A DNA stretch of 64,000 bases, taken from NCBI RefSeq assembly GCF_038096175.1, contig NZ_CP151099.1:5992001-6056000 (forward strand), given 5' to 3'. Both the position numbers and the translations under genes were made by a program. Of the stretch, positions 17,385 to 25,400 are shown piece after piece; the stretch's first letter is position 1, and each line of letters opens with the position of its first letter. Source of the stretch: Nostoc sp. UHCC 0302. Its GTDB lineage: Bacteria > Cyanobacteriota > Cyanobacteriia > Cyanobacteriales > Nostocaceae. The notes beneath the pieces were generated by a model. The model was not told the origin of the DNA and made no database searches. It saw only the letters and a program-made list of their open reading frames with translations.

Positions 17385-17472
17385 GACTTACGCACAAGTG
17401 ACGGAAGAATCGAACCGCAGAGGCACAGAGACCACAGAGGAATGAGAGTTTGAGAGGTATTTTACGTAAGTC
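17385..17472. repeat. Small inverted-repeat element (GACTTACG...CGTAAGTC)
   Basis: An 88-bp element bounded by GACTTACG and CGTAAGTC, containing AACCGCAGAGGCACAGAGAC and CACAGAGGAA. The interior is the same repeat family found in frame in the GH116 gene at 18961-18993. Confidence 0.7.
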
Positions 17473-18426
17473 CTGGTTAAATTCCGGTTTTTTGAGTTAG
17501 CTTATTAACTTTTGCCGTTTAGGCGGTTACAGCGTGAAAAAGTTGATAATTGTTTCACTGTTTGGGTTTTGTATCATTCCAACAGCCTCTGCAAAACGCA
17601 ATTAATTGTGTTTTGACTCACCCATTGCTTAGGTATCATTTTCCAGTGGCTTTTCTTGAGTAAAAGTTTGGTAAACAGCATTTTACCAGGAAATCTCAGC
17701 CTCAGTTTACACTGGAATATTTATTGTGTCCTGATAGAATTTTGATTCGCGTCGTCAATAAATATCTCATACTTTATGAAACTTTTATTTACTGTTTATC
17801 CAGTATCCATCTTTTTACTTAGCCTAAGTTAGTACTCAAAACTACAAATTACTAACTGCAAACATCGCTAAATGCAGTTATTTTTGTCACACCTGTTTTT
17901 AGCAAGAGGCGACTTATAACTGTACTTTTACATCAATACAGTCGACGAATCGATTCTTTTGGCTTGGAACTTGTCAAATATGAACATATTCTTGGGTATA
18001 TTAGGAAACTTTATCGCTAAACCTGCCAATATTTGCATTTTTTCAAACATTAGTTTTGAGTTTTAAATCTTTCAACTCTTACGATTACTTAAATTTTCTG
18101 CCGTTTCCGGAAACACCCGGAAAATAAAATCACAGATGTAGACTCTGCTCTTTCTTATCAAAAAGAAGTATATTTAAAAACTTGTATCATAAACTATCTA
18201 TGTATATCTGTATGTAGCTAAAGTTGCACATTTAATATCAAGCTATTTGATAACTAAGCACACCAATCACATAGCATTTTCTCTTACATCTGTTGTTGAA
18301 AAATGGCTGAAACCTATTACTATTAAGGCTAATATTGCTTTCTGTGCAAAAGATTTATTAATAGTGGTTAGTAGCGAATGCAACTAACCACTGACGATGA
18401 TTATGATTATTTAGATTGGCAATCAA

Positions 18427-20886
18427 TCAATTAATGACTAAGTAAATTGCCCAAATTGCCATTGCCCGGAGGTAAGTGCTAGCACGGAATGTACCAGCTG
18501 CGGTGATAGCTTCAGGTGTGCGAAATTGCAACCCATTGTTGTAAATTTGCTCTACCACAGATTGTGTCAATCTAAATGCTTCATCTTTCATTTCCATTTG
18601 TACAAGAAAAGCCGCCAGTCCAAAGTTAATCCCAGTCCAGACTTCTAAGGGATGGGTAGCTTTGGGGTTTTCGGGTGAACCGTCAGGACGAACACCATTA
18701 GCCGCACCAAATTCACCATTGCAGAATTTCAGGAAGCAAGCATCATAAACAGTTTTCAGAGCAGAGAGGGCGCGATCGCTTGGTACAATATCCGGTAAGT
18801 CCAGTAGCCGGGCGTAGAATTGTCCACACAATTGATCTGCCATCACCACATCAGAACCACTCTCGCTATCAAGTTTGTAATATTGTCCATTCCAGAGTTT
18901 CTCGTCATAGATTGGGCGAGATTGTTTTAACCAAGCTTCATAGGTGGATTTTTGAACTCTTAACTCCTCTGTATTCTCTGCGCCTCTGCGGTTCATTAAT
19001 AAAACTTCGCTAATTGCGATCGCAGCCTCCAGTGCTGCTAACCACAAACCACCACAATAGGCACTGACACCTTGTAACCGCCAATCATCAAAAGTTTGAT
19101 CAGGCGCACCAGAGTTTTCGGGAATACCATCGCCATCTTTGTCAAAGGTTTTAAGATAATCTAGGGTTTGGACAATTGCACCCCAGCAGTCTGCGAGGAA
19201 TTCTACATCATCAGCACCCGTGAGCAGAAAATCTCGGTATACTTGCAAGACAAAATCACTACCGAGATCCTTCCATAAATTGCAGTCTTGATAACTGGTG
19301 TAGTTGGTTTTCTGCCAGACGTGTTCATTGGGTGCGCCTAAATCGTGGGGTGTTGCACCTGCAACTTTACGAACAGCAAGGGGACTTTCGGCTTTAATTG
19401 TTAAATAATAACCAATTACCCGGCGAGTATCGTCACTTTGGGGAATTGCCCGTGCAAATGCCCGCATCACCGACTTTTCCAATTCAGGAAACAGCATCAG
19501 CAGCCCAAAAGAACCGTATAACCGCACATCTAAACTTTCGTACCAGCGGTAATCTAAGCACTCTAACACCGCAAACTGACCGATGGGATCTAATTCTGAT
19601 GCCGCACTCCAGAGAGTACCGCCGCTAGTCAAATCATAAAGCTCATTGAATAGAGCCATTTTGAACCAAGACGGTAAATCTTCCCGGTCGAGAATTGGTT
19701 TTTGCCAACTTTGAATCTGCGATCGCCAACTTTGATACTCTTGTAGTGCAGTGGACGCGATCGCCCAAGCATTGTTACCATCTTTACCAAAAAAGTCTGT
19801 ATATCTGCGGTAATAATTAACCCCGGCGGCAAATTCGGTGATGGGGAAATCCCAAGCGAGAACAAAGGGGACTTCTAGAGTCTCCCCTGGTTGGAGAGTG
19901 AAACGAATTGCAATCGCAGCCCCTAACTGTTCGCCTGCTGCTGCTGGATTTGCATCTATATAATTAGGCAAAGAACCATCTTCGGCAAAGCTTTGCCACA
20001 CATCATCACCCGTACCTTCAGGATTCCAGCAGCTGTGGTGAAACACCTCCACTTGCGGATGTTTCGGCGTCGCAATACACCACTGTCCGTCCCCTTCTTG
20101 TAAAGGTTCATCACTACCAACCCGTCCTAAAACACAACCAAAATGTTGTGTATCTTCAACTATCTGGTTATAGTTGCCTTGACTTTCACCCCAGCGCGGT
20201 TGATATTCGTAAACCGGACTTCCATCATCACGCACCCGCACTTGGGGAGATTTCAGGGCGTTAGTAAACCAACCCGCAGTATTTTGCCAAGTCAGCATGA
20301 TGCTGAGAGTAATAGGTGCATCAGTTGGGTTATGAGCATTCCAGAGAAACACTGCTACAGGGTAGCTAGTTTCTTGATAATTATCTGCCCAAACCGGAGA
20401 AAACTGCTCACAAGTTAACTCTGCTTCAAATACATTTTCATACACAAACCAGCTACGGGGATACAAAGCGTGATAAATTCCCGTTAGCCTCTGTTGATGG
20501 ATAGAAGAAAGTTCTCCCCCACTCTCCCCCTCTCCCCCTCCTCTACTCCTTGGATACCATTTCCATGCTTGCAAAGTATCATCTTCCGCTGATTGAGTAG
20601 ACAAAGCATATGCCTGGGAAGATGTGCCATTAGATTCAAACACACTGAATTGACAAGCCGGAATATTTTTGAAGATATGTTCACCGCCGTCGATGTGCCA
20701 GAGGTTAAAGTCTCCCCGCGAAGAACGACCGATGCAACCTGCACCAAAGCCACCTAAAGGCATACCATGCCAAGGCCCATCATCAATATTGCTAGCGTAG
20801 CGGACAGTATAGGGTTTTTCCCAACCTAAACCAATGGGACGATTCCAAGTGTAAGCGGGGATTTTCGGAGAGGGTTGATTTGTCAT
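18427..20886 (-). CDS. GH116 family glycosidase (GBA2-type beta-glucosidase/glucosylceramidase-like)
   Basis: An 819-residue protein homologous to the non-lysosomal glucosylceramidase GBA2 and bacterial/archaeal GH116 beta-glycosidases. The N-terminal beta-sandwich part contains GMPLGGFGAGCIGRSSRGDF and WHIDGGEH; the C-terminal (alpha/alpha)6 part contains LYDLTSGGTLW, DGDGIPENSGAPDQTFDDW near residue 595 (the region holding the acid/base Asp in this family) and WTGINFGLAAFLVQ. No signal peptide, so probably cytoplasmic. Two insertions come from DNA repeats: a Gly/Glu/Ser-rich stretch from 20511-20550 and NRRGAENTEELR from 18961-18993. ATG 20886 is preferred over the GTG one codon earlier. 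Substrate is unknown: glucosides or glucosylated lipids are possible. The gene stands alone. Confidence 0.9.
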   Translation of the reverse strand: MTNQPSPKIPAYTWNRPIGLGWEKPYTVRYASNIDDGPWHGMPLGGFGAGCIGRSSRGDFNLWHIDGGEHIFKNIPACQFSVFESNGTSSQAYALSTQSAEDDTLQAWKWYPRSRGGGEGESGGELSSIHQQRLTGIYHALYPRSWFVYENVFEAELTCEQFSPVWADNYQETSYPVAVFLWNAHNPTDAPITLSIMLTWQNTAGWFTNALKSPQVRVRDDGSPVYEYQPRWGESQGNYNQIVEDTQHFGCVLGRVGSDEPLQEGDGQWCIATPKHPQVEVFHHSCWNPEGTGDDVWQSFAEDGSLPNYIDANPAAAGEQLGAAIAIRFTLQPGETLEVPFVLAWDFPITEFAAGVNYYRRYTDFFGKDGNNAWAIASTALQEYQSWRSQIQSWQKPILDREDLPSWFKMALFNELYDLTSGGTLWSAASELDPIGQFAVLECLDYRWYESLDVRLYGSFGLLMLFPELEKSVMRAFARAIPQSDDTRRVIGYYLTIKAESPLAVRKVAGATPHDLGAPNEHVWQKTNYTSYQDCNLWKDLGSDFVLQVYRDFLLTGADDVEFLADCWGAIVQTLDYLKTFDKDGDGIPENSGAPDQTFDDWRLQGVSAYCGGLWLAALEAAIAISEVLLMNRRGAENTEELRVQKSTYEAWLKQSRPIYDEKLWNGQYYKLDSESGSDVVMADQLCGQFYARLLDLPDIVPSDRALSALKTVYDACFLKFCNGEFGAANGVRPDGSPENPKATHPLEVWTGINFGLAAFLVQMEMKDEAFRLTQSVVEQIYNNGLQFRTPEAITAAGTFRASTYLRAMAIWAIYLVIN
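18961..18993. repeat. In-frame repeat in GH116 gene (NRRGAENTEELR)
   Basis: On the minus strand this reads as the CGCAGAGGCGCAGAGAATAC repeat, which also occurs outside genes at 17410-17441. It is translated in frame between two conserved GH116 helices. Confidence 0.75.
20511..20550. repeat. C/T-rich repeat in GH116 gene
   Basis: CTCCCCCACTCTCCCCCTCT-type repeat, matching G/A-rich intergenic repeats elsewhere in the window, is translated as a Gly/Glu/Ser-rich loop. Confidence 0.6.
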
Positions 20887-21046
20887 CACCTGATGTCACA
20901 GCGTGCAGTTACGTCAATGAAGACTAGCGCGATGTGCGATTTTTCTCAAGTAAAACAATGTTTTTAGCTTCCAATACAAATTTGTACTAGACAGAAGCTT
21001 TCAGATAGCATTAAATTAAGTGCAAGTTTAATGCATAATCAACTCT

Positions 21047-21358
21047 ATGCTAAACATTAATCGAGACATTCATTCACTCTCTAGCTTTAAACGCAATACT
21101 TTGGAATTCCTACAGCAGATGAAGCAAACAGGAAAGCCTGTAGTGCTGACAGTTAATGGCAAAGCCGAACTTGTAGTTCAGGATGCAGAGTCTTACCAAA
21201 AACTGCTGGATGCTTTGGAAAGATTGGAAGCGATGTCTTCGACGGGCTACGCCTACGCCTCAATTAAGCAGGGGCTTGAAGATGTAGAGGCTGGTAGAAT
21301 AAGTACCCTTAACGAATTTGAGCAAGAAATGCAGCAAAAGTATGGCATTTCAAGTTAG
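21047..21358 (+). CDS. Phd/YefM-type antitoxin with repeat-derived insertion
   Basis: A 103-residue antitoxin. The N-terminal DNA-binding domain (NRDIHSLSSFKRNTLEFLQQ, KPVVLTVNGKAELVVQDAES) is typical of the Phd/YefM family, followed by a helical toxin-binding tail ending QEMQQKYGISS. Between the two, MSSTGYAYA (about residues 63-71) is encoded by a 29-bp interspersed repeat (21230-21258) nearly identical to non-coding DNA at 12149-12177. The frame is kept. The partner toxin gene overlaps by 17 bases and carries a stop codon, so the operon appears to be decaying. Autoregulation is expected from the family only. Confidence 0.85.
   Translation: MLNINRDIHSLSSFKRNTLEFLQQMKQTGKPVVLTVNGKAELVVQDAESYQKLLDALERLEAMSSTGYAYASIKQGLEDVEAGRISTLNEFEQEMQQKYGISS
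21230..21258. repeat. 29-bp interspersed repeat inside antitoxin gene
   Basis: Matches 12149-12177 with one mismatch and the inverted copy at 21965-21993 with several. It supplies residues of the antitoxin in frame. Confidence 0.75.
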
Positions 21359-21677
21359 GGTGACTCAGACTGCAAAAGCTGAAATTGATGCTGCTTACTC
21401 TTGGTTGAGACAGCACAAACCAGTTTATGCAGATAAATGGTTTCGGGAGTTGATGGATACTATTGCTACTCTGCAAGAAAAGCCTCTACGTTGCGCTTTA
21501 GCTCCAGAAAATGATGCACTTGCTGAAGAAATTCGTCAACTTGTTTACGGTAAGTCAAGAAATAAGTACTGAATTTTGTTCGCTATTCGAGAAGATACTG
21601 TTTTTGTGCTTCATGTACGTCATAGTTCCCAAGCTCCGCTCAGAGGCGAGGAAGTAGACGAGGAAGAAGAATGTTGA
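21342..21677 (+). pseudogene. ParE/RelE-family toxin interrupted by a nonsense codon
   Basis: From ATG 21342 the frame reads FQVRVTQTAKAEIDAAYSWL and continues as a ParE/RelE-superfamily toxin to RQLVYGKSRNKY, then meets TGA at 21570-21572. The same frame continues as ILFAIREDTVFVLHVRHSSQ and ends at TGA 21675-21677, exactly the missing C-terminal strands of this fold. In relatives the position of the stop is usually Arg (KYRILF); CGA to TGA is a single transition. The truncated product lacks the last beta strands and should be inactive. A sequencing error is possible. It overlaps the upstream antitoxin, as in intact modules. Confidence 0.82.
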
Positions 21678-21720
21678 TTGTTCAAAGCGTGGCGATCGCC
21701 CACCCTGAAAACTGAGAACT

Positions 21721-21993
21721 CCGAGATCAGAACTTGATACTCCGAGATCAGAACTTGATACTCCGAGATCAGAACTTGATACTCCGAGATCAGAACTTGA
21801 TACTCCGAGATCAAAACTTGAAACTCCGAGATCAAAACTTAAAACTCCGAGATCAGAACTTGAAACTCCGAGATCAGAACTTGGAACTCCGAGATTGGAA
21901 CTCAAACTTTCATGCTCAGAACTGCAACATCCGAGATCCAAAGGTCAATGATGGTGATTGGAAGGCGTAGGCAAAGCCCGTCGGAGATATCGC
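21721..21993. repeat. 21-bp minisatellite copy A with conserved tail
   Basis: Eight tandem units of CCGAGATCAGAACTTGATAC(T) from 21721 to 21888, a degenerate unit, then a tail (GAACTGCAACATCCGAGATC, then AATGATGGTGATTGGAAGGC) shared with copies at 26758-26966 and 27707-27787. An inverted copy of the 29-bp repeat follows at 21965-21993. Overlapping heptad ORFs on both strands are considered spurious. Confidence 0.88.
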
Positions 21994-22050
21994 TTCCGTA
22001 ATGTTTAGCATAGCTGAAAGTATAAAGTTTATCTCTGCCAAAGCAAAACC

Positions 22051-22428
22051 TTAACTACTGGAATTTTGCTTATTTTCAGGAAACTTACACTTCACCTCAA
22101 TTTCAAAATTACTCTCAGCCGAACCTTCAGTTACAAAAGGGATACCAGTTTTCCCGCCTATCTTCAAGCCAAACTTTAAAGTCACCTCTTCGACTTCGGC
22201 TGCACCTAAATTTTTAAAAGCGCCAATAGCATATTTGGTATAAGCTCGAATTTGATGGTGAACTTCCTCAATCTTGACAAATGCTTCTTCCCGCCAACCG
22301 TAGGATTCTTTATCTTCATCAACCTCCGGTGTGACTATTTCTGGAATACTTGGCGTTTCCTTTGACTCGAACAGAATTGTATATTTTTCCCCGTCTTCTT
22401 CAAAGACTAAACGTTCTATGTTCGACAT
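22051..22428 (-). CDS. TCAD1-like (CU044_2847 family) protein
   Basis: A 125-residue protein. The N-terminus reads IERLVFEEDGEKYTILFESK, and the C-terminal half AAEVEEVTLKFGLKIGGKTG then FVTEGSAESNFEIEVKC matches what I know as trypsin-co-occurring domain 1 (TCAD1), found beside STAND, caspase and trypsin proteins in conflict loci. It is divergent from the caspase-WD40 gene with only 67 bp between the starts, so the two probably share a bidirectional promoter region. No catalytic motif is visible; it may be a small beta-rich adaptor or regulator (inference). ATG 22428 is used; a TTG one codon upstream is ignored. Confidence 0.8.
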   Translation of the reverse strand: MSNIERLVFEEDGEKYTILFESKETPSIPEIVTPEVDEDKESYGWREEAFVKIEEVHHQIRAYTKYAIGAFKNLGAAEVEEVTLKFGLKIGGKTGIPFVTEGSAESNFEIEVKCKFPENKQNSSS

Positions 22429-22495
22429 CAAGCTCTCAGATTTTAGGTGTATTTACGTTATCTTATTCTGTAACAGACAACTTAAATATGTATAG

Positions 22496-25400
22496 ATGGC
22501 TCGTTACGCGCTGGTTGTTGGCATTACAGATTATAAAAGTCCGATTAATAACCTCACAAAACCAGCTACGGATGCAGAAGCAATCGCGCAGGTACTAAAA
22601 GCGCATGGTGATTTTGAGGATATCGCTGTTCTCAAAGGGAAAGTGAGTACAACTAAGTTGGCTGAAGCTTTAAAAACACTTTTGCAACAACAAGCAGTTA
22701 AAAACGAAGCCCTAATTTACTTTACAGGTCATGGCATCACCGTATCTAGCTCCTTGGGAAGACCACAAGCATATCTGGCAACTTCTGATTTGACAATTTT
22801 TTCAGAAGACACAAAAATTGTTGGGCAAAAAGGCGGGATTAGTCTTGCTGAACTGAACGAACTAATTAAAGAATCCGACTTGAGTAGTTTAGTCGTGCTG
22901 TTAGATTGCTGTCATAGCGGTGAATTTTTAGAACGCAATCTCATCGAAAAAAGTCTTACCGCTTTTAGTTCACAGCGCGATTACTACTTTATTGCTGCTT
23001 GCAGAGGTTTTCAGAAAGCTTATGCCAAAAAAAGCGCACAACACAGCATTTTTACAACTGCTTTACTAGCTGGGTTGTCAGCAGAGAAGGCTAATCAACA
23101 TGGGCAGGTAACAAGTGCTGATCTCTTCGGTAGTATTAGCGCCGAACTTAAAGGTAGTGGTCAACAAGCGATTCAAAGTAGTTGGGGAGGTTCGATTACT
23201 TTAGTTACTTACAATCATCAAACACAAGCTGAAACCTTTGAAGTCAAAGATGAATGTCCTTACCAAGGGTTAAAAGCGTTTGAAGCGGAACAAAAACAGT
23301 TTTTCTTTGGACGCCAGCAGGTTGTGAGGAACATTTTGGGAAAACTGGCACAAAAGCCCTTTGTGGCAATTATTGGTGCTTCCGGGAGTGGTAAATCTTC
23401 TGTAGTTCAGGCAGGTTTGATTCCAGAATTAGATGGTAATGTCTGGCAAATTTTACCGCCAATCAAGCCAGGATTTCAACCTTTGCAGGAATTGCGAGGA
23501 GTTCTGAAAGCATTTTTTCAGGGAGCGAGAAAAGAAAAATTGCTTTGGGAGTTGATTACTAAAGAAGCGAATCCTTTACCTGTAATTCTGGAGCATCTTA
23601 CAGGTGCAGAGAAATTTTTATTGGTAGTAGATCAGTTTGAGGAACTATTTACTGTCTCTGTTGCTGAAGACAAGCAGAGATTTATTGAATTGCTGACTCA
23701 GGTAGTAGAGATGACCGATTCGCGGTTGAAAGTTGTGATTACCATGCGATCGGATTTTCTCGAACCATGTTTAGACTATCCGTCTTTAAATAAATTGATT
23801 GAAAATCAGCTTGTTTTGATGCCGCGTATCACTGGATTTGATTTAAAAGAGACAATAACCGAACCAGCTAAACTTCAAGGTCATAGTATTGAAGAAAGAC
23901 TAGTACTGAAAATTTTAGAAGATGTTGGTGAAGAACCGGGATACTTACCGTTGATGGAGTTTGCTTTAACTAGACTCTGGGAAAAACGCGACCAACAAAA
24001 GCATCAACTCACCCTAGAACAGTATGAAAACTTCCAAGGATTGACAGGGGCGCTAAATCTTCATGCAGAAAATGTTTATTTTTACGAAGATTATCAGCAG
24101 GATTCCCCAACTCAAGAACGAAATGAACAAGAGAAAGACTGGATTAAGCAAATTTTCCTGCGATTAGTGCGGACGGGAGAGGGAGAAAAGGATACGCGAC
24201 AGCGCCAACCAAAAGCTGAACTGTTAGCCATTGCAGGAAATGACCAAGAACAGCAGCAAGCATTAAGTGAATTGCTAGATGAAGGATTGGTGAAAGGACG
24301 TTTGCTGGTAGCTGGGAAAGATGAACAAGGAAAAGCGTGGATTGATTTAGCCCATGAAGCCTTAATTGAGGGTTGGCAGAGGTTTGCCCAATGGCGACAA
24401 CAAGACCGAGATTTGCGGCGGTTAAATGATAAATTAGCCGATGCTTTACGCGAGTGGTTGAACAAAGGGGAGAATGAAAAATATTTAATGCAGGGGGGAT
24501 TGCTGGCAGAGGTGCGGGAAAATTGGGAACAGCTAGAGTTTTTATCATCACCTCAAGCCAAAAATTTTTATCAACGCAGTGATGCTTATGAACAGCAACA
24601 GATTGCCACATTAGAAAAGGCACTCACTGAATCACAATTGCGAGAGAAAGCCGCTAGGGTAGAAAATTTATTGCCCTTCCAACCCCTAGATAGTCTAGTT
24701 TTAGCAATTCAAGCTATGGGTGAGAATCTGGAGAAATTACCTCAGCACATTCTTGCACCAGTTCAGAGCAGTTTGAATCAGGTGGTTAATAAAGCAAGAG
24801 TCTCCATTCCTTTCTTTGGTCATGAAAGTGGTGTCAATTCTGTCGCCGTCAGCGCCGATGGACAGACGATTGTTAGTGGTGGTATTGACGGCACGGTGCG
24901 ATTGTGGAACAGCCAGAGTCTTCCCTTAGCTGAACCATTACGTGGCCATAAAGGTGATGTTTATTGTGTCGCTATCAGTGCCGATGGGCAAATGATTGTC
25001 AGTGGCGGTCATGATGGCACAGTGAGGTTGTGGAACAACCAAGGTCTTCCCTTAGCTGAACTATTACGTGATCATGAAAATGTTGTTTGGTCTGTCGCTA
25101 TTAGCGCCGATGGGCAGACAATTGTTAGTGGTGATGATGGTGGCACAGTGAGGTTATGGAATCGCCAAGGCCTTCCCTTAGCTGAACCATTACGTGATCA
25201 TAAGAATATTGTTTGGTCTGTCGCCATTAGCGCTGATGGGCAGACAATTGTCAGTGGCGGTGAAGACGGCACGGTGAGGTTATGGAACCACCAAGGTCTT
25301 CCTTTAGCTGAACCATTGCGTGGTCATAAGGGTGTTGTCGATTCTGTCGCCATCAGCGCCGATGGGCAGACGATTGTTAGTGGCGGTGAAGACGGCACGG

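Larger units (their letters stand above)
16061..18426. other. 2.4-kb non-coding region upstream of the HetP-family gene
   Basis: No ORF of protein-like quality on either strand. Visible structures are twin hairpins at 16553-16569 and 16632-16648, a MITE-like element at 17385-17472, and a TCCGGA hexamer at 18106. The rest is AT-rich sequence without recognisable features; it may hold promoters or small RNAs. Confidence 0.6.

Noticed and set aside
21555-21970. Heptad-repeat proteins on both strands (DLGVSSS, LRDQNLI)
   Set aside because: They are translations of a 21-bp minisatellite, open in several frames because the period is a multiple of three; no ribosome sites.
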